A DNA stretch of 64,000 bases, taken from NCBI GenBank assembly GCA_018062085.1, contig JAGOSY010000014.1:62001-126000 (forward strand), read 5' to 3'. The DNA is from a bacterium (lineage in GTDB: Bacteria; Cyanobacteriota; Vampirovibrionia; Obscuribacterales; Obscuribacteraceae). Shown in pieces: positions 38,648 through 48,462 of the stretch. The stretch's first letter is position 1; each line of letters opens with the position of its first letter. The position numbers and the translations under genes are program-made. The notes under the pieces are model-generated. The model was not told the DNA's origin. It saw only the letters and a program-made list of their open reading frames with translations, and made no database searches.

Positions 38648-40126
38648 GTGGCGGATATCAAGGTACTCTACGTCGAAGATTCCAGAAGCTCAAGCCCTAA
38701 ACTGAGGCAGGCGCTGAAAGATGAAGGGTTGTCTATCGTCTTTTGCGGCGGTGGCTTTGACGCTTTAGATGAATTAGCCAGCGATGGCGCTGATATTGTC
38801 GTTGCCGCTACCAAGGTCAGCGACCTTAGTGGTTATCAACTAGCAAGCTTGATTAAATCGAGTGAGCTTGTCAGTCAACTTCCGGTCGTACTTTTCTACA
38901 GTGGTGAAACGGCCACGGATGATTTTTGGATCAAAGCCGCCCGCCCTGACGTTGTGGTTGGTGAAGAGGATCTCAAGGAGCCAGCTAAAGTTGCCTGCAT
39001 GATCCGCGACCTTGCTGAAAACGCACGTCTAGCTGGCTGGGAAAAATCTATTGGCCGCGGAGTGTTGGTGCCTTCTCAAGGATTTTCTTCTAATAATCTA
39101 GTAGAAAGTTATTCGAGCTTGCTCAACGACTTAATTTTAGAGCGGGCTGTCAATCGTACAGCCCGCACCCTTACTGCTTTGGTTGAGCCACGCAGTCAGT
39201 TCTTGGAGGCATTCTTTACCTTTATTGGTGAAATCTTCCAGCCAGATTTGATGGGAATTATTATTGCCGATGTAAATTCTCCTTGGGCAGCAGTTCAGGT
39301 TAAAGGCAATGTATCGCAAGACGCATATGACCCGATGATGGCTGGCCTGCTCAAGCAGCTGAAGTTGCCAGCAGATCTCAAAGTCGAACTTCGAGGTGAG
39401 TTGCTGCAAGACAATGTCACTGCGGCAAGAAGCCTGGCTTCAGTAGAGGTTTTGACGGTAGCCTCTGAAAAGCAAGGACATGGAGCCTTGGTATTCGCAA
39501 GTGCCGAGAAAAATGCATTTAGTGCTGGCGCTCGTGCTTTTATGGGTGTTTTAAAACAAGAACTTAAGCCAGTGATTCAACTTCTTCTGGCTAAGCAAGA
39601 AATTGAAGAACTACATTCTCGCGAAGCTTATAGAGCCGCTATAGACTCTCTCACGGGCTTATACAATCTTGAATTTTTGGTTGGATTTTTGCAGCAGCAG
39701 TTGCTTTTTTCATTCCGGCAGCGTCTACCTGTTGGTATGGCTATTATTGATGTTGATAATTTTGCCAAGGTCAATGAAGAGCACGGTTATGAGATAGGTG
39801 ATTCGGTGCTTAATACTGTTGCTAACAAGCTTTTGCAAATTACTAGGTCAAGCGATTTGCTCGCTCGCTACGGTGGAGACCAATTTGCTGTGGTTCTACC
39901 CAATACAGACCTAGCTGGAACAAGGGTGCTGGGAGAGAAAGTTCGCTCTGAGATGGAGTTCGTTAATTTCGGTCAGGAAAATGGGCGCAAAGGGCCGAAA
40001 GTGACAGTTTCAGTTGGTTGTGCCAATTTCAATATGGAAGACTTGAATCCTGAGACCATATTGCGCGACGCCAAGATTGCCCTCCGTCAAGCAAAAGAAG
40101 CCGGGCGCAATCAAGTTTGTAGTTAG
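38648..40126 (+). CDS. Degenerate receiver plus GGDEF (GGDQF) protein
   Basis: The protein has 492 residues. The N-terminal receiver-like domain (about 1-120) keeps the acidic pocket start (VEDS) but has Ala where the phospho-acceptor Asp should be (DIVVAATKVSD), so it is probably not phosphorylated. A middle region (about 155-320) may be GAF-like. The GGDEF domain has GGDQF at 409-413 and an intact I-site RSSD at 400-403. The Glu-to-Gln change may abolish or alter cyclase activity, leaving a c-di-GMP receptor role. It converges tail to tail with the cobT-like gene. Confidence 0.8.
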   Translation: MADIKVLYVEDSRSSSPKLRQALKDEGLSIVFCGGGFDALDELASDGADIVVAATKVSDLSGYQLASLIKSSELVSQLPVVLFYSGETATDDFWIKAARPDVVVGEEDLKEPAKVACMIRDLAENARLAGWEKSIGRGVLVPSQGFSSNNLVESYSSLLNDLILERAVNRTARTLTALVEPRSQFLEAFFTFIGEIFQPDLMGIIIADVNSPWAAVQVKGNVSQDAYDPMMAGLLKQLKLPADLKVELRGELLQDNVTAARSLASVEVLTVASEKQGHGALVFASAEKNAFSAGARAFMGVLKQELKPVIQLLLAKQEIEELHSREAYRAAIDSLTGLYNLEFLVGFLQQQLLFSFRQRLPVGMAIIDVDNFAKVNEEHGYEIGDSVLNTVANKLLQITRSSDLLARYGGDQFAVVLPNTDLAGTRVLGEKVRSEMEFVNFGQENGRKGPKVTVSVGCANFNMEDLNPETILRDAKIALRQAKEAGRNQVCS

Positions 40127-40127
40127 G

Positions 40128-41330
40128 CTAAATTAGTGCAGTATAGAAGCTATCGATTGTTTGCAAAATCGTCGGTTCGTCTATTCTTGCTAGTAGGTTC
40201 GCTAAAAGAATAGCGGCACCGGCTCCCACACCTTCTTTGACGTGGCCTTCTTCGTAGGCCCTTAGGCCGGCGTGACCAGATTCTTTTAGGGCAAAGTGGC
40301 TGGCCACGAAAGGGGCATCGACTAGTCGAGCCAGTTTAGCGGTTTGGGCAAACTTGTCTTGAGCCACCCACTTGGTTGTTGCTACCAAAATATTGCTGAG
40401 CTGATCATTTTTGTTGCTAGCCAATTGATTGGCTAGTGCGTAAACAGCCAGCATTTGAGATCCGCCGCCTAGAATAGTGATTTTGCCACCAGTAGTGTCT
40501 AGGTTGATAGGCTGGCTATTGCGCTGGCTGACAAATCCGACAGCAAATGCTTGCATGGGGTCGCCTACTGCGGCAATAGCTGCAAGCGGATTGGCTTTGA
40601 AATAGCTTGTGATCGAATCGATTTCGATATTGAGACGCTGCGCTGCTGCTCTTATGCCAGCTTCGGCCATGGCGATTTTTTGTGCGTGGTTACATGTGGG
40701 CACACTGCTGGATAGAAGATTTTCAGCTTCTATACCAAGAGCCATGAAGATGGCTTGGGCTGTGGTGGTGCCTCCAGGGACACATTCAGCTAAGACGACA
40801 AGCGCTTCTTGTTCGTTTTGGTTCGCTCTTTCGGTTTCGTTTTTTGCTAATACATCTGCTAGTTTGCCACCGGCCTCATAGAGCCGGTTTACTAAGTCTA
40901 GTGAGAGAGCAGCTCCTGAGGTAATCGATTTGCCTGGTTCTGCTCCCGCTTTTATGTGTTCAATTTGTGGACTGCTAAAGCTGCCACAGTCTACAATCGT
41001 TGTCATGTGCGGTATTAAGCTCAGCGCCGCTCTTGTGAGCACCACTGGTGATGCTATGCCATTGGGTGATACTGGTAATTTTTGTTCATTTGCTAAGTGA
41101 GAAAGTAAGATGTCGGCATCGAGTGCTGGCGTCAGGCGGCGTAGTTCAGCGCTGCTTCCAGCTGCAGAAATTCCTTCGACATCGCTAACTTCTGTGCCTG
41201 CTAGAGCCAATATAAAATCAATTCTTTGAGCCAAGCGTATGCGGTCGACTATTTTTGTTGCGCGACCGTTGCCATCAAAGACGATGTCGACTAGGTCAGC
41301 CTTAATTTTTGTCAGCACCACTTTTCCCAC
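40128..41330 (-). CDS. CobT-like nicotinate mononucleotide-dependent phosphoribosyltransferase (UPF0284/TIGR00303 type)
   Basis: The protein has 400 residues and contains GTEVSDVEGISAAGSSAELRRLTPALDAD, VPGGTTTAQA, GDPMQA and ILGGGSQMLAVYAL. This pattern fits the cyanobacterial/archaeal relatives of CobT, which activates the lower ligand base of cobalamin. No other cobalamin gene is nearby. The frame begins with GTG at 41330, overlapping the upstream gene by 29 bp; a nearby in-frame GTG is possible. Confidence 0.75.
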   Translation of the reverse strand: MGKVVLTKIKADLVDIVFDGNGRATKIVDRIRLAQRIDFILALAGTEVSDVEGISAAGSSAELRRLTPALDADILLSHLANEQKLPVSPNGIASPVVLTRAALSLIPHMTTIVDCGSFSSPQIEHIKAGAEPGKSITSGAALSLDLVNRLYEAGGKLADVLAKNETERANQNEQEALVVLAECVPGGTTTAQAIFMALGIEAENLLSSSVPTCNHAQKIAMAEAGIRAAAQRLNIEIDSITSYFKANPLAAIAAVGDPMQAFAVGFVSQRNSQPINLDTTGGKITILGGGSQMLAVYALANQLASNKNDQLSNILVATTKWVAQDKFAQTAKLARLVDAPFVASHFALKESGHAGLRAYEEGHVKEGVGAGAAILLANLLARIDEPTILQTIDSFYTALI

Positions 41331-42282
41331 TTTCTTTTATGACTACGCAGTCTCTTACTACTTCGCACAACATTGCTGTGCTCATTGGAATGATTATCAA
41401 CCCTGATATGCCCTGCCAGATCTCGCAGATATATGACACTGCTGTTGTTATCGCTGTTGTGCTTTGCAGGGCCGGTTTGAATAGAACCACCACAGCATAA
41501 GGTGTAGTAATTGCAGTTACTGCCAAAAAAGCAGATATAGAAACAAGACTTAAAGCTGGAGACGTGGTTATAGCAAGCCAGAGCGCTTCAATGGAAGTCT
41601 CCCTCACTGTTCTATCTGACATCGATGAAACAGCTAGGGTCGTGATCGAATAGTTAGAAAGTAGCAGTCCGACAATGGCCATAGCTATCATGGAGCCCTG
41701 GCGCAGCGGCACAACTTCTGGTCCTAGATTGTATGCTTTGACCACATCGGGGCTCAGTCCAACGACAACGAATGAACAAGCGCACCAGACAAAAATCAGC
41801 GGTACCATAATGATTGAGCTCACTAGCCAACTTTTTGCTAGAAAGGCTTTATGGTGCCTGACGGCGGCTAGACCTTCATCAAGGTAGCTTTTAATTTGCG
41901 CTGAACTAGTCGTATCTTCTAAATCAAGTGGGCAGCGCAAGAATGCTCTGGTAAAGCCGGTAAGGCGGATGAGGCCAAGGCAAAGCGAGAGAATTAGTAA
42001 AATGCCAGTGATAATCAGACCGGCAGCGCTGCCAATTAGTGTCGGGATAAGCTCATTGCCGTCTATTGGACCCTGGACATCTTTGAAGCGTAAGAGAAGG
42101 CTAAAGCAGGTGTGCATGATTATTCCAGCCAGAGTGGAGAGAATAATTGGGGTTTTGAAAGTTGGAATGAAAACCAAAGCGAATTTCCAGGTATGTTTCC
42201 ACCAGCCGACGTGAAAAAAACGAGCCAAGGCTTTTTTGCTGACAAGTATCGGCCGGTCGTTGGAGTCTGGTGGTTGTTTCAA
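41302..42282 (-). CDS. Uncharacterised polytopic membrane protein
   Basis: I do not recognise this 326-residue protein. It has about six membrane helices (near 45-60, 83-108, 150-175, 200-225, 240-270 and 290-310) and a short cytosolic N-terminus. The start is TTG with AGGAAA just upstream. Its 3' end overlaps the start of the cobT-like gene on the same strand, so the two are probably translated from one message. A cobalamin-related role would be a guess. Confidence 0.55.
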   Translation of the reverse strand: MKQPPDSNDRPILVSKKALARFFHVGWWKHTWKFALVFIPTFKTPIILSTLAGIIMHTCFSLLLRFKDVQGPIDGNELIPTLIGSAAGLIITGILLILSLCLGLIRLTGFTRAFLRCPLDLEDTTSSAQIKSYLDEGLAAVRHHKAFLAKSWLVSSIIMVPLIFVWCACSFVVVGLSPDVVKAYNLGPEVVPLRQGSMIAMAIVGLLLSNYSITTLAVSSMSDRTVRETSIEALWLAITTSPALSLVSISAFLAVTAITTPYAVVVLFKPALQSTTAITTAVSYICEIWQGISGLIIIPMSTAMLCEVVRDCVVIKESGKSGADKN

Positions 42283-42581
42283 ATTTCCTGTTTCTCGTTT
42301 TACTTACTAAAATCTGGATTCAAAGGTCTGAATTCTAATTTTTGGGCCTGCAGTTGTCTGTGTTTTTTCTTTGATAGTCGAAGTTTACATAACATTAAGA
42401 GCTATTTACTCGTCTTCGTTGCTTTTTGCTCACTTGTCGAGTCTCCCATACTGGGCGGCTTTCGGCCCTTTCTCTGGCGGCTGGGCTAGAGTGATATCAG
42501 GTCTTACGAGCTTACAGTAAGTGAGTCTAAGAAAGATTCTTGACAAACTGTGCGAAGATTTCGAAAAGCAAGGAGATCTTC

Positions 42582-43781
42582 ATGATTCTGTCACTGGGCA
42601 ATGCTAGCGAAAAGGTAATTGAAAAGGTTCGTCAGAATCTTCTCTCCCGTGGTTTAGAGAATACCTTAGTCAAATGCGCCAAGACTACGTTGGTGGTCAT
42701 AACCTCTGATGCCGATAATTTGCCTGGTCATATATTTAGTCAAATGGATGGTGTGCAAAAAGTAGTTCGCTTAAGCAATCGCAGTCCTTTGGGGAAAGAT
42801 TTAGCCCAGACCATAGTAACTCTGTCACCGGCAAGCCCTAATTCTAAATTGGTTCAAATAGGTGGTGGCTTGCCGCCTGTAGTCATCTCTGGCCCGTGCG
42901 CCATCGAAGGACGAGAGCAGATTGTTGAATTAGCGCATGCGGTTAAGGCTGCCGGTGCTGTAGCCTTGCGTGGCGGTGCTTACAAGCCGCGCACATCGGC
43001 TTATGATTTTCAGGGACTGGGCTTAGACGGTCTTAAGTATATGAAAGAAGCCGGCTTGCAAGCTGGTTTGCCTGTGGTCAGCGAAGTGGTATCGATTGAA
43101 CAGATTGAGCCTTCATCGCCCTATCTTGATGTCTTTCAAGTTGGCGCCCGCAACATGTATAACTACGAGCTGCTCAAAGAGCTTGGTAGGCAGCGTAAGC
43201 CGGTACTATTGAAGCGGGGAATGTCGGCCACTATCGATGAGCTTCTACAAGCAGCTGAGTATATTTTACTGGAAGGCAATCTTCAGGTAATTTTATGTGA
43301 ACGGGGAATCCGTACTTTTGAGAATCGTACGCGCAATACCCTTGATTTGTCAGCTGTGGCTGTAATCAAATCGTTGACTAGTTTGCCTGTCTTGGTCGAC
43401 CCATCCCATGCGGTAGGCAAACGTGAATTGATTGCGCCGCTGTCCCGGGCTGCCATTGCCTGTGGTGCAGATGGCCTGATTATTGAAAGTCACTGCACGC
43501 CAGATAAGTCCGTCTCTGATGCTGCTCAAGCAATAGAACCATCTACTCTTGCTGCCATAGTAAAAGACACAAACACAATTTACGCTGCCCTTAATCCTAG
43601 CCCTGTAGTAAATACTTCGGGCAAAGAACTCGCTGAAACAATCACAGAAGGACCAGCTGCTGGGCTAACCGACGGATTAACTGAAGGCCCAAACGAAGGA
43701 CTAACTGAAGCAATAGCAACTGGGGCAATTCAGGTCGCCAAGCCGTCCGCGCGAAGCTTAGCTGGCGCGCCCGGTTCTTAG
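42582..43781 (+). CDS. aroF: 3-deoxy-7-phosphoheptulonate (DAHP) synthase, AroF/type I-beta
   Basis: This is the first enzyme of the shikimate pathway, condensing PEP and erythrose 4-phosphate. An N-terminal ferredoxin-like regulatory domain (about 1-70) is followed by the barrel. The barrel has ISGPCAIEG, RGGAYKPRTSAYDFQG, LLKRG, CERGIRTFE and VDPSHAVGKRE. After the barrel (about residue 335) comes an unusual 60-residue tail with imperfect EGPxxGLT repeats. AGGAGA five bases before ATG 42582 fixes the start; the frame is open from 42540. Confidence 0.93.
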   Translation: MILSLGNASEKVIEKVRQNLLSRGLENTLVKCAKTTLVVITSDADNLPGHIFSQMDGVQKVVRLSNRSPLGKDLAQTIVTLSPASPNSKLVQIGGGLPPVVISGPCAIEGREQIVELAHAVKAAGAVALRGGAYKPRTSAYDFQGLGLDGLKYMKEAGLQAGLPVVSEVVSIEQIEPSSPYLDVFQVGARNMYNYELLKELGRQRKPVLLKRGMSATIDELLQAAEYILLEGNLQVILCERGIRTFENRTRNTLDLSAVAVIKSLTSLPVLVDPSHAVGKRELIAPLSRAAIACGADGLIIESHCTPDKSVSDAAQAIEPSTLAAIVKDTNTIYAALNPSPVVNTSGKELAETITEGPAAGLTDGLTEGPNEGLTEAIATGAIQVAKPSARSLAGAPGS

Positions 43782-43841
43782 GCGATTGTAACTTCACTTA
43801 GAGGCTTTAGCTCCTGGGTTTAACTGGTTTCACTGCTTCGC

Positions 43842-46559
43842 TTAGCTGCCTGGCTTTTGTCTTTCTGGTCCGAAGCGCTCTAAAATTTTGACGAAATTAT
43901 CATTGACTGTGATTTCAGGTGGAATGTTGCCGAACACTTCAGCTACCATTTTTTTGTAGACTGGTCTGGCATTATTTTTGTTCGGTAGTTGTACCTTAAC
44001 TCCGTTTTCATATACTGGACGCAACACAACCATGCCGTCGATTTCTGCTGCATTGGCGGTAAAGCGATTGAAACCGGCTCCATCGGCTCCCACTCCGTGT
44101 TCATTCAAGCGCGAAATTTCGATAAAGTTAGGCGAACGTGTGCCTGGCTGATTGATGAAGCGGCCATTTTTACCGAAGAGGACAATGGTTCCGTCTTCTG
44201 GCAGGGTACCTTTGCTTTGGCGCTGTAAGATTTCATTGAGAATTGGCTGTTGTGCGGCAATATCATGCAGTTGTTTGTTTCTCAACTCGTCAAGCAATCT
44301 AGTCTTTGCTTCCAGGTGTTCTTGAATTTCAGAAAGTCTTCTTTCTGGAGAGCCATTGTTGATGCCACGTCCTGGTTCGCGCAAATCGCTCAATTTTTCG
44401 CGATAGCCTTTGTATGAGTTAGGCAGGTTGTTCATCATGCCTTCGAGTTGGGCTACAGCTTCAGACGCTACTTGCCCACGCTTACCGGCATCGGAGATTT
44501 GAGCTAGTTCTTTAGAGGCAGCCTTAGCGTAGTCACCTACTTCTTTGAGAGCACGAGTGTACGATGGTGCTCTAGTTGAACCCAGTCTTTCCTGAGCGTT
44601 AATGGCATTTTGTTCTGCTTTAGAACGGGTTTCAGCGAGGTTTTCGCCTGGTCTAGAGCGGTAGGTGCCATTGTCGATTTCGCTAATTGTTCGTCTGCTG
44701 GTTTCAATCTCTCGGTAGAGTATGTTAGAGCGCACGGCTCCTTCGGCAGTAGCCTTAGCCGAGCTTAGCTGCGGACTTACTGTTAGCGTCTCAATGACTG
44801 GTTTCTCAGTTGCTACTGCTGCTTTTACAGGAGCATCAACTTGTGGTTTTGCTACTTCAATTACTTTTACTTGGCCAGGCTCAACAATTGGTGCAGCGAT
44901 TTCTTTGCCGCCTAGTGGCTGTTCAAGAGCTTCTTTGATTAGATTGCGACCGCTTGTTGTGGCCGCTGCTGTGGCCTCCGGGGCTACCCCAGTTGCTATC
45001 TCTATTGTTGCCACAGGGGCCTCTTTGGGCGCCACTGCTGTCTCAATCACGGGCTCAGCTACAACAGGTTTAGCAACTGCTGCATCTTTAACTACAGTAG
45101 GTTCTTTGACTACAGTTGGTTCTTTTACAACTACTGGCTTCTCATGGGCAATTTTCAGGCTGGGGTCAGCTTCTAGAGCTGCCATTCGGCTTTTATGCAG
45201 GCCGACCAGTTCTTCGGCGGTAACAGATAGAACCTGGCGCTGTTCTTTGATAGCAGTTAACTCGCCTTCGGTTTGTTTAATTCCTTGCTCGATTGCCGCT
45301 TGCTTGCCTGGCTTCGCCTGTTCAGCGGCGGTCAGAGCTGCTTGTGCCTCGGCCACTCTTTCTCTTGCCCGGCCGACAGCTTCAGTGCCGCCCATAGTTT
45401 TGGCTTCCTCAAAGGTAGCTTTTGCTTCGCGGAACTGTTGGTTCTTGGCGTCGAAGGCGATCTTCTCAGCCGTTGGTCTACCTTCTGGGGTGCGCTCTTC
45501 TTTGATTAGCCCTCTGGCTTGTTCCCGTTCTTGGAAGAGGCGATCGTGCTCTTGTCTTTTCCCGTTTATAGTGCGACCAATCTCTTCGGCGCTTCTTAGA
45601 TTTTCTTGTGCTCTTGTGAGTTGAACTCTCTCTGGCAGCACACCAGTGAGAGCTTCTCTTTCTTGAATTTGTCTGGTCATTTTTCCAGACAGTTGAGTCT
45701 CTTTTGAAGCCAGGGCCAAGTTTTCTTGATGGATGGTTGCAAGCTTTTCTTTTGCAACAACTAAGTGTGTGTCATTCCCTAGTTCTGATTTCTTCAGTTG
45801 TGCTTGCAGGTCGGCGAATGAACCAGTACTTTTCGGTTTCGTATTGACGATGTCTTTGACTTGGTCGAAGATGCCCGCACCAATGTCGCTTGGTTTAGCT
45901 TCTTTGCCAGCAAAGTTGCGGGACAAACCAGTGAGGTTCTCTTGTCCGAAGAATTCTGAGGTCTTGGCGAACTGGGCTTTACCATTTGCCACTGCGTCAA
46001 TATGCCAGTTAGACTTAATGCCCATTCCCGCTTTCATGCCCATGCCGCCAGCGAGGCCAACTAAGGTAGCATCGAAGAGAATGGCACCGCCATTGGCTGC
46101 GACTTGCCTGCGGTTGGCTTCAAGATTGGCTCCTGATTGATAAGCATCAGAAACTGCTCCCATGGTAGCCTGGGGGCGTCCAGCATTAAATTCGCTATAG
46201 ACCCATGCAGCGCCCATACCCAAACCAGCAGTGGCAGCCACCGGCATGCCGAATTTGCCCATTTTGCTAATGGCGCTGAGTCCGTATCCTACAGCAAAGC
46301 TTTCAGCTACGGTGGTCATAGTGGACACTTTGTTGTCTGCTGCGTGGGTCGCTCCGTTCACCATTCCGTCCATTAGGCCGCCAGCCAGGACCGTTGTAGC
46401 TCTCATCGTGCCGCTTACGGCGTTGTCCCCTTTGAAATTTAAAACGTCGAGCGCCAGCCTTGAACGAGACTCTTGGTCTGCAGCGCTATTGCTTGCCCCA
46501 TCGGCCCCAGCCTGGGCGAATTCCGTTCTTTGATTGAGACCATGGCTCAGCTCTGGCAT
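43842..46559 (-). CDS. Large uncharacterised Ala-rich coiled-coil protein
   Basis: The protein has 905 residues and matches no family I know. Residues about 45-180 are Gly/Ala/Met-rich and hydrophobic (glycine-zipper-like). About 240-450 is charged coiled coil. About 455-540 is a V/P/K/A low-complexity stretch with repeated EPTVVK words, visible as a DNA repeat near 45095-45135. The C-terminal about 130 residues look globular (LFGKNGRFINQPGT, YENGVKVQLPN). No classical signal peptide is seen. GGAG lies ten bases before ATG. The layout recalls modular secreted or effector proteins, but nothing proves that. Confidence 0.6.
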   Translation of the reverse strand: MPELSHGLNQRTEFAQAGADGASNSAADQESRSRLALDVLNFKGDNAVSGTMRATTVLAGGLMDGMVNGATHAADNKVSTMTTVAESFAVGYGLSAISKMGKFGMPVAATAGLGMGAAWVYSEFNAGRPQATMGAVSDAYQSGANLEANRRQVAANGGAILFDATLVGLAGGMGMKAGMGIKSNWHIDAVANGKAQFAKTSEFFGQENLTGLSRNFAGKEAKPSDIGAGIFDQVKDIVNTKPKSTGSFADLQAQLKKSELGNDTHLVVAKEKLATIHQENLALASKETQLSGKMTRQIQEREALTGVLPERVQLTRAQENLRSAEEIGRTINGKRQEHDRLFQEREQARGLIKEERTPEGRPTAEKIAFDAKNQQFREAKATFEEAKTMGGTEAVGRARERVAEAQAALTAAEQAKPGKQAAIEQGIKQTEGELTAIKEQRQVLSVTAEELVGLHKSRMAALEADPSLKIAHEKPVVVKEPTVVKEPTVVKDAAVAKPVVAEPVIETAVAPKEAPVATIEIATGVAPEATAAATTSGRNLIKEALEQPLGGKEIAAPIVEPGQVKVIEVAKPQVDAPVKAAVATEKPVIETLTVSPQLSSAKATAEGAVRSNILYREIETSRRTISEIDNGTYRSRPGENLAETRSKAEQNAINAQERLGSTRAPSYTRALKEVGDYAKAASKELAQISDAGKRGQVASEAVAQLEGMMNNLPNSYKGYREKLSDLREPGRGINNGSPERRLSEIQEHLEAKTRLLDELRNKQLHDIAAQQPILNEILQRQSKGTLPEDGTIVLFGKNGRFINQPGTRSPNFIEISRLNEHGVGADGAGFNRFTANAAEIDGMVVLRPVYENGVKVQLPNKNNARPVYKKMVAEVFGNIPPEITVNDNFVKILERFGPERQKPGS

Positions 46560-47064
46560 TATGCGGGTTCTCCAAGAAAATAGGGTGTAAGACTGCAGCT
46601 GGGTGTTGGTTCTGATTTGAATTGAATTGAAGTTTGTGCTGGCAGCGCTTTAGGGGATGATGAGAAGCATCTTAGGCCGATGCCAAGGGCAAGTCGATTG
46701 GGGAAAATCCCCATCACCTCGTATTACTCCCATGATTTTGTGAGAAGCGATTATTAAATAGGCGCCTGGCTTGGTTTAGAAGCTTCTAGTATTTTGCTTT
46801 GGTAAGAGTTTTCAGATTGGCAGGAATATTCGGATTGGCGGATATAAAAGGATTGGGCGAAGTCGAAAAATGCCTAGCTTGATTAATAGCTCGATAAGTT
46901 GCTAGATTACATTTGAGATGCTGAACTGCATAATTTTAGTGCTAGTTATTTCTGTGTATCTCGAGTGGGCGCACTTGTATATAGACATTTGCGTCCATCG
47001 TGTACAACCTCTTTGTGTTCGTCCACTCGAAAGAAACTGTTGTTAGAGGTTTATTCAAGTCTCC
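46560..47064. other. 505-bp intergenic region with GATTGG triplet and a small hairpin
   Basis: There is no convincing gene between the divergent 905-residue protein and the permease. The region holds a hairpin TGGGGA-AAA-TCCCCA (46699-46713). It also holds three copies of GATTGG spaced exactly 18 bp apart (46815, 46833, 46851). Promoters for both neighbours should lie here, but I cannot place them with confidence. Confidence 0.45.
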
Positions 47065-48462
47065 ATGCTCACTGGAATACTATGCCTGGCAGTTTTTCTT
47101 GTCATGGCTATGTTTATGTATGCCAGACGCATTTCTGCCCTTCTGGCGCTGCCTCTAATGGCTTTTGCTATTGCTTTAATTGGAGGAGTTGAGCCTAAGG
47201 CAATCGTAAAAGATGTTCTGAGCGCAGGTTCTCTCAAACTTCATAGTGCCTATACCACCACTATGTTTGGTGCCATGTTAGCCGAGCTGATGAACAAGCA
47301 CGGCATGGCCCGCGCGCTGGTGCGTTGGGTGGCAGAGTTTGCTGGAGACAATCCGTATTTGCTTGGTATTTTGCTCACGGCTGTAACAGCTCTTTTGTTT
47401 TCCACCTTGGGCGGGCTTGGTGCCGTGATAATGGTCGGTACGATTATTTTGCCGGTGATGCTTTCGCTGGGGATTCCAGCCTTGGCTGCGGCAGGGCTAT
47501 TTTTGTTTGGCATTTCTCTTGGAGGAATGTTTAATCTGACTAACTGGCAGCTTTATACCGATGTTCTAAAGGTCGAGCAACCAACCATTGTTTCTTTTGT
47601 AGTGCCATTCGCTCTTATTCTTTCTTTTGTGGTCATGCTATTTTTGGCGATAGAATTAAAAGACAAACGCAATCTCAAACTTTTAGCTTTGGGTTCGGCT
47701 TTGCTTGCTGGTATCTACCCTCTGATTGATCAGTTTACACCAGCGGGAGTGGCCTCAAAAGAACCGTTGCCTGTATCGTATTTAGTGGCGGGTGTTGGCC
47801 TGGTATCGCTTTCTCTTTTCGCGGTGATGCGGCATTTTAAAAAGAGCACGGATTTGCCCGGTATTGCCTTGTTTACACCGATTATTCCATTGCTTTTTGT
47901 ACTAGTTTTTCGCTGGGAAATTATCCCATCTTTCATGCTTGGTCTTGTCTATGGTGTGCTCACTACTTGGAGCGCACAGTCAATTAATTTGCTCACTCGC
48001 TCAATTATCGATGGGGTTAGCAATGTCATTCCAGCTGTACTGCTGATGATGGGCATTGGTATGCTGATCGTGGCCGTTATGGATCCTAAAGTAAGTGATT
48101 CAATCGCCCCAATAATTAAAGCTGTGGTGCCAACGAGCGCTGTCTCGTACGTTCTAGTTTTTGCCTTGATATCGCCCCTGGCTCTCTATCGTGGGCCGCT
48201 CAGTTTATGGGGAATGGGCAGCGGTCTTGTGTCGCTGATGGGGAAAGTTACCACTCTTACTTCTCAAGCAATCATGGGAATGCTGATGTCTGTTGGGCAG
48301 ATTCAAGGAGTTTGTGATCCGACCAACACTCAGAATATTTGGATTGCTACCTATCTTGGTGTTGATACCCAGGCGATTTTACGCAAAACTATTGGGTATG
48401 CCTGGCTAGCAGTTATTCTTGGTCTTAGTCTTTCTGTGGCGAAGGGTTTTGTGCCATGGTAG
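47065..48462 (+). CDS. GntP/CitM-like permease (ion-transporter superfamily)
   Basis: The protein has 465 residues and about eleven membrane helices. Re-entrant-type motifs are TLGGLGAVIMVGTIILPVM and SVGQIQGVCDPTNTQN, whose arrangement resembles gluconate/citrate-type secondary carriers. The stop codon overlaps the ATG of the HyuA-type gene by 7 bp, so transporter and enzyme are coupled. The substrate is probably whatever that enzyme handles. The alternative family is DUF401. The start ATG lacks a strong SD. Confidence 0.6.
   Translation: MLTGILCLAVFLVMAMFMYARRISALLALPLMAFAIALIGGVEPKAIVKDVLSAGSLKLHSAYTTTMFGAMLAELMNKHGMARALVRWVAEFAGDNPYLLGILLTAVTALLFSTLGGLGAVIMVGTIILPVMLSLGIPALAAAGLFLFGISLGGMFNLTNWQLYTDVLKVEQPTIVSFVVPFALILSFVVMLFLAIELKDKRNLKLLALGSALLAGIYPLIDQFTPAGVASKEPLPVSYLVAGVGLVSLSLFAVMRHFKKSTDLPGIALFTPIIPLLFVLVFRWEIIPSFMLGLVYGVLTTWSAQSINLLTRSIIDGVSNVIPAVLLMMGIGMLIVAVMDPKVSDSIAPIIKAVVPTSAVSYVLVFALISPLALYRGPLSLWGMGSGLVSLMGKVTTLTSQAIMGMLMSVGQIQGVCDPTNTQNIWIATYLGVDTQAILRKTIGYAWLAVILGLSLSVAKGFVPW

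Noticed and set aside
44722..45624. 300-residue plus-strand ORF
   Set aside because: It is antisense to the 905-residue gene, Ala/Ser/Val-rich from mirrored codons, with no SD or family.
46560..47064. 6S or other structural RNA gene
   Set aside because: Only a 6-bp hairpin and short repeats are visible; nothing supports a defined RNA family.
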